The notes: generated by a model from the letters alone, not told the origin. Shown: positions 1-15,901, counted from the first letter of the stretch. The stretch: DNA of 64,000 bases from Varroa destructor (GCF_002443255.2 NW_019211460.1:33455952-33519951), one strand, 5' to 3'. Numbers and translations are program-made.

Positions 1-3000
1 AAGCAAAAAAGCCCTTCCGAAACTCGACGATTAAGTCGGCATGTACGACTGTCGCTGATGGGTCACACACACAATCACAATATAATACGTTTCCCTATTC
101 TACGTTCATCCCTCACTGTCTCTTCAGTGTGTTTACTCCGCATGATACAGCTAGTGGAACAATAGATGTAAAACGACTAACCGGAGGAAATAAAGCCTTG
201 TCCTTCTTATCTCCATCTGGCATGACTGCAGAAATAAATTTCAGTACTGTCAAAGATATATCAATCAATCAATCGCTATAATAGTTTTATCCAAGTGTGT
301 CAGGAAAATATCATGGTTATTAATCACGTTCCGCCGTCATGATCATAAGTACCGCCACTCGGTGCAGTAATTAGCAGCGACAGCAGTATCATCGGACGGG
401 GCCTACACGGTCATCAGTGTAGTTGCTATATTGCCGAGGAGACCCTTCGCTGGATTTGTTCTCCGTTCAATAGTGATCGGTAGGCAGCCTTGATCACGAT
501 CTAACTGACAAAACCGGCGCTTTGTTTATCCGCGTCGTATCACGTCATGGCTGCTCACTCCTTTCGTTGACCAGGCCATTTTCGTCCATTCATTGTCGAT
601 CTATCGGTTATCTGAGCAGAACTTGGCCTTCAGCTGATTGTCAGCTCAGGCTTGTGATGACCATCACGAGAACATAAGTACATTCTTGCTTTTATGTCCA
701 TCCAACTAACTACAGTTGATCTCACAGCCAGTCTGAATAGGCTCGCGGTGACGAGGTGAAATTGCTCCCAGATGTCTTGTCTGGCTATCGAAAGGTCTGT
801 ATAGCATAACACGCCTGGCGGGGCCTATTTCAAAACCTCACAGACCAAGTCTCCTGAAGCGTATTCCAACAAAGTTGCACTGGCCTAACGTAACGTGAAG
901 GACGAGGAGTAGTCGGCTTACCACAACGGCAAGGGATCGAATGGACCGGTGATGTAAGCGACTGTCCTCAGCGGCGCTCGTTTTTTACAATCGTATGGTA
1001 TCCCGCTCTGTATACAACTCAGTACGAAATATGTAGGATTAGCTGTTTCAGAAAAGCGTGTACGTTTTTTTTGTGAATGTGAAACTTATGGTTCGCTATC
1101 GCTTGCAGCAGGTAACAGATGTGCCGCACCAAAGTGTACCGTCTTCTCAACGATATAGGAAAAGGAGCACCCAATTTGCGGGTGTATATGCGCACAGACA
1201 AATGAAAGCATAAGGTACGAATAGGTTCGGTCAAGGGGCGCGTCGACAAAAATGGCATTGGTAACTATAATCGGTTCACTCACCAGCCACTAGTTTTACG
1301 ACTATGTCCAGCAACATCTTTGAGCAGCGACGACGCCGTCATCCACCATGTGCTTGCTCATCGTATGGTAAGTAGTTGAATTTGCCTAGGCAAGAACGGG
1401 TCAGGAATCGTTTGGGTTGGCATTGCTGCTGGCTGTAAAGCGCTAAGACCAAGGGTTCTCGTTCTCCGATCTCCGTCATCCTGAACGTATTTTCTCCCGT
1501 TGTCAGCTAAAACGCGACTGCCGCTGTAGCTGGCGTCAGCTTTAGCGCTGTTGGCCTGCGGTGGTCGAATCATCATGACGGATCTACGTGATGCATGTCG
1601 CTTGCGGCCATTTACATTCATTTATTAAGATTTCGTTGAATCATTCGAGCTATCAGCCACCGGATAGCACCGTCGCGATCTTATTATGCCATGACTTCAC
1701 CCTGAAATTGGGTCCATGACCGTATTCAGCCCTACGAACCATTCGAGACATCGGCGAACCAAGCAACTCAGCGAGAACACGGGAAAAGGGCCAAATAACT
1801 TAATTTAAATTCGACGCTGACATCATCATCGTGTCCCTTTTTGTTCTTTTTTTTTTTTCTGAACTCTTGCTGGACTAAAAGGACGGAAAATTTATTAATT
1901 CTTGTTACAGAAGGTAGGCTTTTGTGTTCAGTATACTTGCATAGCATTTGTAGGAGTTATTTGTTTCTGTACGATCGTAAGAATTGTTGACTCAGCGTTT
2001 ATTAGGAGTAGATTAAATTTAAAAAAACAGTCCAAAAAAGATCCTATAAAAGAATGACACACGGGTAACCCATAATGGTTGTCTAATCTACATTTCCCAC
2101 TCTTAATTCAGTATCCGAGTCATATGTTATAAATCCAATAGTTCCTTTTAGTTTATCGGGATCACAGCCGCATTCAAAAGCAGATGCGTACATTCTGTGT
2201 CGTCCGTCTTGGTCTTGCTGTACATGGAAGAGTACTCTCTATCATCGTCCCCGATGTTTAATGTTAATGTAGTTGAATGAAGGGAAGGGCAGGAAAGCAA
2301 AAGGTCTAAACTTGCGCCTTTATAGTTTACTGTTACCAGCAGTTCGACATAACTACGCAGTCGGCGATCGTTATAATATGACGTCTTTTTTCATAACTCA
2401 TCGTTGCTGGAAAAATCATATAGAAGATATACCAGCTCTCGAGCATAATCTTAAGTATACTTGTGCGCGTTTTCACGAATAGAATCTAGATATTTCCTTG
2501 TTTGTTATATGTTTGTAGCAGTTTGCAGTTGGCCTTAGCAGACGTTCACGTTGACGCTATTTGATCGTTCCGGTTTCTTTCGCCGCTACCAGTTGACATT
2601 ACAGACAGAAGTTCGCAGCAAAGAGGTACGTTTATAGACGTAATCTTGTCGATATCAATGTCGATTAGGCTACTAATTTTATACATCGGGGAAAGATACA
2701 AAAAGCCTATACTTGAGTTACTGCTGGATTGACAACTGTGTTGCACTATCGTTGCTCCCATCTCTGTTGATCTCTACGACACCAATAATTTCCATCAATT
2801 CGACCAACATGGGCTTACGAAGCTATATGTTATGGTCCTGTTGGCCATGTCCTCACTGTCGTGTTGCGTGCGCGTGACGTGCGATCTTTCGACCTCGCAC
2901 TTCCCTGCAGCAACAGATGCCGCCGCCGGTCACCCGCTGATACTGCTATAACCAGCTTTTCGCCTGCCGGTTGATGAGGCCAGTTCGTTGTGTACGGCTG

Positions 3001-6000
3001 ATCGAGAAATGGCGCGTACAAGGCACGATAGCACAGCAGCGACCGTAGTAGCAACCTAGTTCACGCCTCATAGTGGCTGCGCGTCTGCTGCCGACCACTT
3101 CGGCCCTCCACTTTTCAGTAGGCATCGGAGTCAGGGCATCCGCGAAAGCTCCAAAAGCAGCAACGACAACGAGAACATAGGTACCAGAATCGGGATGGGC
3201 ATGCGGCGATTCTTCTGCCATCGATGCTTCCTACCAGACGCCGACCTGTTTTGCGCCTTCGTTATGGTCGTGTATTTGCGGGGAGGTGGAAAACAAGTTT
3301 GACATGATAAGGACGGCGATAGTTTCAGCTGAGCATCCAACCAACAAGCACTTGAATGCGTCGGACTCTTATTCCATCGAGTTGATGTAGTGACTGACGT
3401 TCCGCCTCCTTTAGGGGCAAATGACGGCCTTCATTGCAGACCGCGTGCGGTTGCTGGACTGGCCAACTTTGCATGGAGATACCTCGGGTTCTCGTAAAAT
3501 ATAGCTTGGCTGCGAACGTACAGACGCATAGCGTCGGCGCCGATCGGCATTAGCGACCACTGTAGCCGCCATGAGCGGTCTCTGTTACTTGGGGAGGCAC
3601 ACTTATTTTCTACCACTGAACCGTAGCTGGCTAACAAAAGCAGCAAACGTTGATGGGCAAATCACTGCATGGAGAGAACGAATGGTTATCTTTGACAGAA
3701 CAATGCTAAGATTAGCTTGAATTTGTACATATTTATATTTGGACCATGTTTCTATAAGTGGTTATAGCCGAACTACTGTGATCAGCGTGATATGGTAGAT
3801 GACTGGAATTTTTTTTTTCAATATACTACCCTATCGTCGTCATTTTGTGAGCCTGATCGTTCAGTCGATAGAGCAACCCATCCCAGATAGGTACACGTTG
3901 CCTCAGGTTGTGTAGCAGCTAATGCTCTCAATAAAGAATCGTTCAGGTGAGCCTTAATTAAATTCAATGATATCTAATGGCAAATATGTAATTTAATGAA
4001 GCCGAAGCTTTTCGAAAGCGTCGCGCCATCTAGCGGGCTGTGCATCATCACTAGTACGCGTCTAGAAGTAATCAGATGTTAGGCCGATGTGTGTCAGGCG
4101 CTTCCGTCACGAAATTTCAGCCGAGAGAGGTGAACGCTGGCACGTCGTCATTTACGTATTGGATAATGCGTCCGTTAACTGGCTAGGCAACCATAATTGA
4201 TGTCCGGTCACGCCTGTTCACCCCTTTATTGGCTAACCTTTGATTTACAATTATCGATTATAATTACTATTTCATATTATAACGTTTGTTGTTGCGGTTG
4301 TCGCTGATGATCAATGGATCATTAGTGTGTGCGCGGAGCCAATTATCAAGCGTGTTTTTTTTTTGCCATTGATGTGTGTGTATAATAGATAAGCGGGATA
4401 TACGAACCGGGAACAAGTATCACTAAGCAGAAACACACTCTATTAGGCAGGGGGCAACTGCGTTCGTGCAACGCACGATTATTAGCGAGTGAAGAGTCGA
4501 CCGAAATACGGAGCGCGCCGAACGGACCATTCGCACGGGCATAAAATTAACTCCGTTTTTGTTGTTTTGGTCGTCAGAACATTGACGACAGTGGCGGCCG
4601 CTGGCACAAACTGCGCAAACCTCGTAGTGCCCTACAAACATATTGATTACGTCCAGTGCAAAACAATCGACGGTGAGCACCTTCATTTCCGGCTAGCTTG
4701 TTTCGTATGCGACCTTACTAGTTGCCAATGCTATCCAGCCATATGACAGTAGATGTTACGTACACGTAACGTCTAATAGTAATCATCAATATGAAGTTTA
4801 ATCTTATCTCGATTCCGGATCCATATCCATTGGTATCTGCGTTATCGGTGGAATCTCTTCATTGCAAAATGTGTGACTAACCTTAACGATCTAGCCAAAC
4901 GCCCGCTAGACCGCACTCGCAAAATATACTAACAAGACGTAAATAGTTATTATCAATACGTATGAATAACGTAGTCATAGACGAAGTAGAACGTTTACAC
5001 GTACGTTTAACTTCTACCCACACAGCTTAATACGAGCGATAGTAACGTAACAGGTCTTAAAGGTTGGTCTATAATTTTTTTAATGAAGCATTTAAATATG
5101 TTTCATATCTTTGAAATTGTAATCAAAGCTAGCAGAAATGTTCTGCTAGGGTGTATGGCCAGGAAAAATATTGTCTGGCATCATATTTTTGTAGAAAACC
5201 TGGAAGTGTCTATGGCATAAGCTTTCGTATCGGAGTGCTTCGTTCAACTACTGCTCGTCATTAAAATGTATTATTTTCCCTAGTATAGCTTTTTTAGAAG
5301 ACATTTATGAATTTTTTCGCGCTTTTCTTTGTTCGTGAATTATGCCCTTCACTTAACTAATGAAGAGGTAAACATTTTGATTTATCGTTGTCACGCCAAC
5401 GCGATGATCGAAGGCACGTTGCGAAGTTGAAGTTTCTTGTCCGACATCACAGTCTGCTGGATGCTACTCAATTTCCAATTGGACCGTACGATATGCACAA
5501 AAGGCAATCACCTAAACCCCTGGATAGTTAAAGAAGCCTATTAGATCAGGTCTTGCTCTACCCGCTTACATTCATCATCTATTCCTTGTCTAAGAGAGTA
5601 ACACGACGAAGCACGATCTTGACACGTTGAGCGTCTCTTTTACTCTTTCAGGAGAGCAGCAAAGGGCCTTGATATTCGTTCGTATTGTTATCGAAATGCT
5701 TTAAGCACGATTGATGCATTAGAGAACGCGAATTGCACGAACAGCGTGGAGTGTAAAGGATGCACGAAATGCACGTTACTATTAGGATGAACCCACTTTT
5801 ATTATTTCGTTTTTTGTCAGCGTCTTCGTTGCGTGCGGTCCATATAGTGTCGCTTCCGTCTACGGAACGGAAACGAAAGAGGAAAATTTAAATGAAAATG
5901 TACAATTGAACTCAGCCATGTTCGTGGGTGTGTTGCGTTAGGTTATTGAGTCAAAGTCAATGTCTCTATATTGTATTAGCTCGTGTAAACCTCTCGCAAG

Positions 6001-7627
6001 CGATACGTTGCTAGAACTTGGCTTCACTTCGACTTAGTGAAGAAGGCGTCGTCTCATCACCCACCAGGATTGCTAATCTAAAAAAGAAGTTATCAACTTT
6101 AACACGATTTTGGGTACTGTTAGAAAGGTTAGCTTAAGTTGATATTATTAATTTCAATATTATTTCATGCAATAGTGAATAATAATATTTTAACTAATTT
6201 CACTTAAATATGAGTCTATGGATTGTCTCGAACATTTGTCGAACGATAGCATTGATATATTATCTTTTTTTCTAAATAATTTTGCGAAGCATATCCTCTT
6301 GGTGTAAACAATGGCATTGAAATCGGCACAGTTTGCGATCCGCTTAATAAAATCTGCTTTTACGAAAGCCAGCCAACTCGTCGATATGATTACCACCACA
6401 TCCTATCTAAATATAGTCGTATTATATGACATCGAGGGGTAGCGCACGCAGATGCTCTAACTATCTCATTTGTTTTACTTACATGTATCCTTCTGTTCAT
6501 ATAAAGCGCTATGCCCAGACTCTCCTCCTCTAGAAATCCCATCCTTTGTGTTTACGATGGCGGGACATGTCGTGGCAGTGGCGCCAACAGCAGCCTTTGT
6601 TGGCCTGAGACATCCAGCTTTCCTGACACAGCGGTTCGTGTCGCCAGCCATCAACGACCCATGGCCGACGTCGTCAGGATCAAAAGGCCATGAGCCCGAC
6701 TCATCTAGCGCTTCGCTTCCTGCACGACCAGGAATATAGATCACATATCTACTCTTTTGCTGCTTCAGCCTTGTTTCTCTTCCTCTTGCCACCTTTCTGG
6801 CGTGACATCTCGTGATCGTTTTACCTTACCTAGATAGCTGGATCCTTTTTGAGGGTAAATACTCATTACTCGGTAGGAACAGGGCAACCGAAGCTAAATC
6901 TACCGCTTCGATGGAATATTGTTGTACGTCCTTATATATACTCGGTTGTGATATGTATATATACGCCAGTTACTAGTCGGCACAGTGGTCTACATCAGAC
7001 GCACTTATGAGGGCAGCTAGGTTCCATGAATATCCATAGCCTTAATGGCGGCTTACCAATCGGCTCAATATGGATCATGCAGACCCGCGCTGGCCAGTAC
7101 ACCCTATTCGCGAGCTGTCCATCTATAACGACTCCGGGAACAATATTTATAAAACAGAGCTGGCAGCGGCCGGAGCTAGGACAAAGAAAAGGAGATGCTG
7201 AAGGCCTGATAGGGTACGGTAAGCCTCTGCCACCGGGGCCATCGCTACATCGACTCGGCTTGCGTAATTCGTTTGCTCCACCCGATTGACTGCGTGATAA
7301 CTGTCCTATTTACGCGATCTGTCTAAATCTAGTACCTCTACACGGACGAGTCAACGGTAATAAGCTGGGACTATTTTATTGAAATATATGTTCACAATTT
7401 CAATTGGTTGTACAAGGAAAATGTCCGCTGCACTCGTCTAGTGTTCTACGATTACAAAGAAGCGATTTTCCTTCCAATTAGTAAATGACTAGAGAGTATC
7501 AGTCAAGTAGCTCAAGCTGAGTTAATTAAGGAATTTGCCAGCTCGCATTAAAATTACCAACCTTCAGATGTTTAGGGAAAACATAATTTTAATTAGAATT
7601 TCATCCAGTCCTCTTTGTGTTCCAAAG

Positions 7628-7629
<2 letters not shown>

Positions 7630-7661
<32 letters not shown>
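7630..7661. repeat. (TA)n microsatellite
   Basis: Sixteen uninterrupted TA units in an A/T-rich stretch. Confidence 0.95.
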
Positions 7662-7665
<4 letters not shown>

Positions 7666-8555
7666 CATCAAATTGTATATTAACAGCCCCTTTTCTAAAG
7701 GTTCCTTATGAGCACTGACTTCTAAATGGCAAAGTAGCAATAACGGCTCGCGTGACTCTTGCTACACTTCGACCAACGAGTGTTTTTTTTGCTATGCTCA
7801 GCATTGACTCATTAACACTTGATAGTCCGTACTGCGCCAATAGATGCGTTGTTCTGTTCCGGCCAAGGGATTAACTTGGTAAATCACACTTTTTCTAATT
7901 TCGTGCAGCTTTGCCCGATACAGTGGCTTACCTCAGCAGCTCTCCTTAAATTTAAACTTTCTTTGCCGGAAGGAAATACAAGACATCTGGCACCCAGTAG
8001 TAGATGACGTTCACACGAAGTAGGAATTATAGGCCAAGTTTCTATGACGAGATACAGGTGCATGGATAAGCTGATACTTCCTTACCAAATTCGGCCTGTT
8101 TAATCGAAGTAATTTCCGAGCATAATATTTCACTTCGAATCAATAAAGTTGACTCAACTTGTTATCATTACAGTTTAAATGTATCCACAAGTTAACATCA
8201 TCATTGTACACGAGAGCGTATAGATGGCAGGGTCGCGTGTACCTCCTCGGAAGCTTGTTTTTGTACGATTCACCAATCAGTCCGTACACGTATTTTCCGC
8301 ACACGTATTTTTCAGATTCACTCAAATAGTGCTTAGTTCTGAAGCAGCTGATCAGCCCAACAAACATCAGAAATGATCGATCATCTGGACGCCAAGTTTC
8401 AGATGTCGGGTGGAACGGATGCGTCTGCTCTCTCGTGCAGAAACAAGATTCTAGTGCCGTGTTACAAGAAGCCAGATTGTATTATCATTCGACACAGATA
8501 AGATGATAATTGACATATGGATAAAAATGTATTTTTGTTTATCTATACGCATATA

Positions 8556-8564
<9 letters not shown>

Positions 8565-8588
<24 letters not shown>
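8565..8588. repeat. (AC)n microsatellite
   Basis: About twelve AC units following a short ATAT tract. Confidence 0.95.
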
Positions 8589-11500
8589 TCGTTACTCTAC
8601 TTGAGTAGTAAGCTAACTTTTCGGTTAGCTTTTCGGTTCGGTCGGTTAGCCTTGCAATGGGCAACTCGTCACGTTCATGACGTCTTCTTCGTACGTGCTA
8701 GTGGTCTTTTCATTACCTAGGCGGCGCTGTTACAACAGACATCTCACATTAAATACGTCAATCTAATTACAGCAGTAGACCGAAAAATTCGACTTTCGTG
8801 GAAGAATCTTAATTTTGCTGTCCAATTTTGTATCTTCATCTAATATGGTTTGTGTGATGATATTTCGTGCTCCTCACGAACGCTGCTTCTTCCTTTTAGT
8901 TCCCTGTAGATCTATCAGAAGGCGCTGGTATATCTCATGTTGAAATCTTCCTCTGTTCTATTTTGCTGTGATCTCTTGGTTGGTCGCCTGGATAGCGGCC
9001 CTTTGAAGTTATCGACGCCGTTTCGGCACGAAGCCTATTTTAAATACGTATAATATTATATTGTACTAGAAAGATTATCGAACGCTAATTTTAGCGTTAT
9101 GCCACGGCTGAATAGAGTACCACACCTTAATTATCTTGCCTTCTAAAAACTAGAACGAAAAAACGCCAGTGGACGTTGTAACACTGCAGACGTTAATAGA
9201 CGAAACACTACCTGTGATTCAATACACGCAAAATTGTATAAAATCAACCAAGTTATTATTAGATGCGTTAGAACTTGATTCGTAGTATTTCATAGAGTAT
9301 CTGTTTCACTGTCTTCGTGGTTTTGTTACAAACGTAGATCCTTAAAGATGACAACAGTCATAATTATCGGGCGGGAAAGTAATAGCTTAAATTATACGAT
9401 TAACGAAAATTGTAAAAGCAGTTTCTTCATTAACCGCTTCATTTTGCTATAAATATAGAATTTTACTTTGCACACCAGTTTTAAGTAGACTATGATCAGG
9501 GAGCACGATAAGATCACGCTGGTTGATCGAGAGCTGTACGCCCTGTACTGCTGAGACCCTGTACGCCAACTATCGCAAGAATGGCCGTTGGCAAAGACCG
9601 CTGTCCTACATGTATTCGTAGGATATACCTATCGAATGCACGTACTTCTAAGCATCTAGTTGTTCTAAAAAGCTTCGCAGTAGGGACGCGCCCGTGTCGG
9701 ACTAGCGGATTCTATTCAACGAAAGTCCTTGAAGACCAATACGAGTATTGCCTTCCTCTCACTGCCTATCGGCCCTTAACCTTGTGCTATATGTGTTATA
9801 TTGATACATGTGCTATACGCCGAAGAGATCACACATATTTATATTATCGAGCTAAGATATGTCAATCTTTGCGTTTCAACGAAACGTCAAATCTGATAGA
9901 TGTCACCTTGACTCGTAACAGGTCCATCGCACTTTTACTGAGATACGTACGCAAATGCCTTTTCGAATTATGTAAGAATGCAATTTTGGCTGAACAGTAC
10001 AGGCTTCTGTGCTCAAGCACATCGACATAGTATTAAAATAAAGCTATTCCTTCACCTCTTTGACGCGGTCTTCACTCATCACGAAGTTGCTAATCGACCG
10101 TCTGTCCAAGGACGGAGCCTCTACTTAGGCAAGGTTAACCAACGGGACCAGCTGGACTTGCCTTCGCTGTAGGGTTATGTTTTTGGATCCTGTTTATCGT
10201 TTGTCGTTTCCTTATCATGTTCTTTTTCTTCTAGGTTCGCTATTTTCGCTAGATAACGATCAGACAGAGGATGTTAGTGTAATTTTAGTACTTGTCGCCC
10301 TTGATGATGTATATAAGAGAAAACCAAATGAGAGAAATACGTTATCGTTATAATGAGCACGACAACGATCACCATCATGGACGACGACGGGCGGCCCCAC
10401 ATCAAGAAATTGAACAACGTTCAACCGGACGCACTCAGTGATGATTAGGACATTATCTTCCACGCCAGTTCGTTAGATGACATCGGCAGTAATGGCTGTT
10501 AGTTATTAGTTAATTTCACCACCCCACGATACTGCTGGCCGAACTAATATCGAACTATCTAACAGCGGCTCTAGCAGAAACGGTAGTTCCTTTTATGTGC
10601 GCGTATCACAATAGCTACCTAGCTATATCTACATAAATGAACACCTAGAGACAGCTATCCTATCGTGGCTATCAAGCAGAGGTCCCGCGAAAGGTCGGGA
10701 AAAAAATCCGCTCGGAATTTTGCAGTAGTAGATTTTCGACAGCAACTTCAGTGCGTGTAAGTTTGTCCGTCTCTACAATCGACCTACAATGATCGACGCG
10801 TCACGCCTAAGTTGGCCTTATTTACTCCGAGCTAGGGTTCGATAGGGTGTTATTCGTTTGCCGGAATCGACCGAACGTCAATCTATTGCATAATATAATA
10901 ATAATGCAATAATAATAATAGTATAGTATAGAGGCAGAGGTGTATATATGCCTTTTTGTACTGTTCCTGCTATCGTCGTTGAGTGGAGTTTGCTCGGGAG
11001 TGTCGCGACTTGTCGCCATTAGGCAGTTGTTGCCATGGCTATCGAACTACCAGCGCTATCGTGCGTCGGCTATTGTCACAATCCTCGCGTCGTGGCCACT
11101 GTAATTGCACCAACTGAACAACCTACCCTAGGACTGATAATCGAACCGAGCTTCGCAGACCGGTTATTAGCAAGGCCTACTAATTCGGCTGGGGCTTTCT
11201 TCACTATCGGTTAGTAGCGAGATCAGTGGCCCATTGATTACCACGATAGGCAACACAGTAACATAGCGTTCCGCAACTAACGCGTGAAGGATGACGTAAG
11301 CACAAGGGTCAAATGATGGGGGTAATTCCTCTTTCGAACATTTTGCCAGTTAGCTACGTAGGGCATGCTTGATATTGATCTAGAAATATTTTAATTAAGT
11401 ACTAGTTAGCCTAAGCTGATCGAAGAAAAGTCCGGTTTTGGAGAAAGCGATTAGACTATAAATGCTATAGACGCAAATATACCCGCTGTACCCTGCTTAT

Positions 11501-14500
11501 GTACGATGTGCAGACGAGACGATCTAATTAAGATGGTAGGGCTCTTATTAGATATGAAAAGGTGCCAAGCGATGAAATAGATCTTTGTATTCAAATAACT
11601 AGGACATGCTGCCTGACGTATTTCATTAAGTGTTCTTAAATGCTTCATCTTTAGCACTGCCATTACGCTGTTTTATAATATCTAACCTTATATCATATCA
11701 TAGAGCCTCACCTAAAGCGTGCAGCATGTGTGTAAACGACCGCAGTGTCAATAAAAATCAAATTATCCCTCCTACCCTTCTCATCGTTGAGGAGCTTCTG
11801 TTGATCGCTTCGACGGTATGCCAGAAACTAGCGTACTATGTTGTTGTATTCAATGCAATTATACCGGCGACAGCTTAATTAGCTTCAGTCTTCCCTTCCA
11901 TAACTCTAATCTTGTCACCTAGACGCACACGTAAACCAGCCGAAGCACGCTGCTACCTTTCCCTATTTATATTACACCTACGATCTAGTAACAGACAAAC
12001 CCAGCACTTGGCTTTGGGCTCGACGACGAATAGACTTGTCATCTTAATAATGCCGTTAGTACTGCTTTGGTGGGGAAGAATCAATTGCGCTACTTGCGCA
12101 GAGCCATTCGATATCGCAGCGTAAAGCGACTCTATCCTGTTGGATAGTGTCGAGCCAGTGTCCGTATCGCACCATCCGCCAAGCAGCGATTCAAAACGGC
12201 AGTATGTATGGTAAATTAGCGAATCAACTACGCCAGCAGCTGTGCTGAAGACAGCCCTATACGATTCACTATTTATATGACACTATATGGTTTCGGGCGG
12301 AAACACTTAAACTTTTCTAAGGCTTTCGCTCGTCTCTGTTCATACATACCCGCGCTAGGACTACACACACACGTTCAGACCGATCGGTCACCAGCGGCCC
12401 TATCTGTCGGTCTGTTTATCCTCGTGCGTCTGGCGCTGTTTCTCACTAGCTTGGCGTGAAGAGGTGAAAAAGAAGAGGAAAGATAGACAGCGACTCCGAG
12501 AGAGGACAACACTTAGTTGGAACTTAACTCAAAATCGGCCAACAGCAGAAATAATGTAGGTATTGCCTTTGCTGGTCCGTCAGGCATTCGCGTCAAGCTG
12601 ACATCACTGCGGTGGTGTCGTGTCTGTAAAAGAAAAAAGCTTCAGACGAAAATGGGCCACATGGCAGAACTAAACTTATGAAAGTAACTTAGAACGTATA
12701 GAGGCGTCAAGCCTTGCCTCTTTGATGCGTATCAGTTATGGGTAATCGAATGGGTGTAAGCTGGGCTGTGCGACAATCCGATGCTAACATTCACAGTTTA
12801 TCCAGGTATTTGACACAAATGCTGTTTTAGTCGTCTAAATATTTCAGTTTGTTCACTTAGCTAAGTGTCGGCCCCGTCAAGTTTCGTAAGGGTCGCGTGG
12901 ACCGAAAGATGATATAAATCAAGCCTTATAATATTGTCTCGACTTACTTCGCTAGAACTGGAACGACTTCACACGAACTTCAACTCTTTTCTAGGGCCTC
13001 CGGTTATTTTCATTACTTTGGGGTACGGTGACGGCAAAACAAGTCGGGAAGATCAAGGCCCACAGGGTCAAATCAGTAGAAAATAATTACCGTGCCTTTT
13101 ATTTACTCATGTAGAATATGATGTAACGCTACTAGAAGCAGATTATTTCGTGCAACCCTATAAAACAACTTATTCTCACAAACACCTAAATGTTAATAAT
13201 ATCAAACAATATTTAGACAGGGTCCGAACGCCATATCTTTCGTGTAAAAGTTGAACGCTTTATCGTATTGCCCGGACTGCTTCGAATCGTGAGCTACCAT
13301 CGCTAATAATAGGCGGAGCGACACGTGAGGATAGCCAGGCTTTCACCAAAAGATTGTAGCCCAGTATATGCATACGTATATATAGCCTATTTGTACGTAC
13401 ATAAGATTCGCGGGACGTCTGGAAGGGAAACGTCTTGCGTGGTTTCAACACAAAAAATCTGTTCTCGTAAACGGGCACGTGCGGTGGCAGATACACTCCA
13501 ACAGACGATAAACTCACAAACTTGACAGTATTACGGAGCTCCACCGGTAACTTACATACAGTATTGAATATACTTAATGTTAAGCCCAATTGGTACTTGT
13601 GAAGTAAATGTAATAGAATATAATGCGAACACGGACATTCTTTGAAGGGGAGCGAGGGGTAGGGGCTCTGTTCTTCTCGTGCCTAACCTGAAAGGCCCGG
13701 GTTTATCCCCCAACTAATATTCAATGATATTTTGAATTAAAATCAGCTTATTGCTACTGATTAGTCAAATAAGTTATGTTTTTTACCAAATAATTAGCTT
13801 TCATCGGCTAACGGGGTTCTTTATGTTAGGCAACTTGACTACTTGCAAAAATATATGTAAGGCGTTTGGTGGTTCAAATACTGTTAAAAGCTACATTTAC
13901 TGAGCAACGCTATCTGAGAAATCGTCGTTGTTTGTAAGAGAAGAACAATAGATACTTTTGAATGATATATAAATGCCGCTTACTCTCATAATATCAAGTA
14001 TAAGATGTGTTAGTTGTTCTTTACTAAGTACATTATACAGCTAGCAGCTCCCCAAATAAACTTTACTAAGTGCTTGCACTCGAAATAAGTTCAGCCCATG
14101 TTTTTCTAACGCTGAACGTACAACCATATCATACATTTTAGAGATAACGTTTCTTAATCTCAACTTCACTCGATTTATAGTTGGTGATCAAATAGGCTCT
14201 CAGGCAAATAGCAAAAAGTTCCCACCTTAAAATGTTCAATAATATTGCCTAAGTCTTGTTATGTTCCTACCTAGGAATGAGGGCACTATTTTATCTTTAA
14301 TATGACTGTTGACATTGAACATTTATTTAGCGCGTAATATCGTAATATTTAAACCATCAGGACTTTACAGGGAACCTTTTTTTCGGCTGGCGTACCTTCT
14401 GTGTTTTTGTTGTTTGTCGTTCCGTACTAACTTCGCTAGTATTCTGTAAACCCTTTCTAATCCTTTGTTAAAATCTCTCTCTCTCTCTCTCGCTGCCTTG

Positions 14501-15901
14501 TTCCCATTCCCGTTGTTTCCTCATCGCGTTAGGTGTAAAAACAAGGACGACTTAATGAGTCATCCAACTCTATCATCAAAGTGAGAGCGCGAGCTATTGG
14601 CCGTAGCTGAATGCCGTTCACACTGTTACGTTGTTTTGCCGGCCTGGCCGCTCCGAGTCTCTCGCATCACCTCAATGATCGGGCAGGCCGTGGCGCACAC
14701 TACTGAAAAACACAGCCCATGGGGGCCGCATAGATTGCGGAGAGAATAAGGAGAATCGAGTTTGGCCGTCCAATTTTCGTCGACATCTTCCATCACACTT
14801 TCTCCCTTTTCGTGTCTGCTTGACATTCGTAATATGTTCGTTCCTTTTTATGCGCGCGTTGTTGCTGTTTCGAAGCGTACTTCTCGTCTGTTTTCATCCA
14901 TTGTTATTTAGTTCCGTTCGTTAAAGCTAGATGGCCAACCAGACCGGTACTATTTTCATCATTTATTTTCTATGTATATTAAGATTATCCTTAGTATTAC
15001 CCTTATCGTTACCGCAACATCATCATTCATAATATATCATCATTAATTATCCGTTTATGTTGTCTCTACTTTAGTATCATCATCATCGTTACCATAGTCA
15101 TTTGCAGTGTTGTCGTTCTTGTTGTGTCTCCTAGTATTTAAACTTTAAATTGTTATTCTCAAGTCTGCTTTACCTTACTATTAATTATTATCATTTTCAT
15201 TGTTATTATTATTATTTACTCATTTATTACTTATATCACAGAAAGGAAAATAAAACTGTGCAACAGCCTACGTGATTGACGGCTGTCTTCAATCTAGCGA
15301 TCGATCCTCGAAGAGTGATATTGTATTGGTATTTAGTTGTGGGCCCCTTCTGCTGCTATCTCCCAACCTAGTACACATTAGATTACATTTACCTTGTATT
15401 CATTTCGCAACCTTTGTTTCTTCTTCTTCGACGTATGCCTTTCGATGCCTTTAATATCCCTTCACCCCACCTTTTCCTCTTTCATCCCCGCCCCCCTTAC
15501 GTCTTCCTCCCTGCTGCCCGCCTGCTTGGCTCAAACTTATGGCAACAACTTTTCTCGACGGAAGGGGTCGGTTGGGAAGTGTTAGTTTTACAATGGCATA
15601 AGCCGCTCGGGTTTGCGCGCCTCTCCCGAGGGAGGCCACAGCGGCGGAGTGGTATCTATTATGAAAGTGTGGTGTATACATATAGTGCAGCTTCGGAGTA
15701 GAACTGTGTGTTTTAGGCCGTATGCGGACGCTTTGAGCCTATTTGTTTGTTATATTGATCCAGGGGCTTTTTTTCTTGTGACGCTTACGGAGCTGCCCAC
15801 TGGTTTTCCGTTTGCAACTAACATAGTGTAAATATCATCTCTAGCTTGTCGAATGGCCCTGGGAAAGTCATAATGCGCTTAATGAGTGACTTACTTTCGT
15901 T

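Noticed and set aside
2946..3221. Minus-strand frame with PDSGTYVLVVVAAFGAFADAL, considered as a monocarboxylate-transporter start
   Set aside because: The resemblance to the PDGGWGWVV motif is superficial, and the rest of the frame does not continue as a transmembrane protein.
13640..13712. GGGTTTATCCCC resembling a tRNA T-arm
   Set aside because: No credible A box or anticodon arm upstream.
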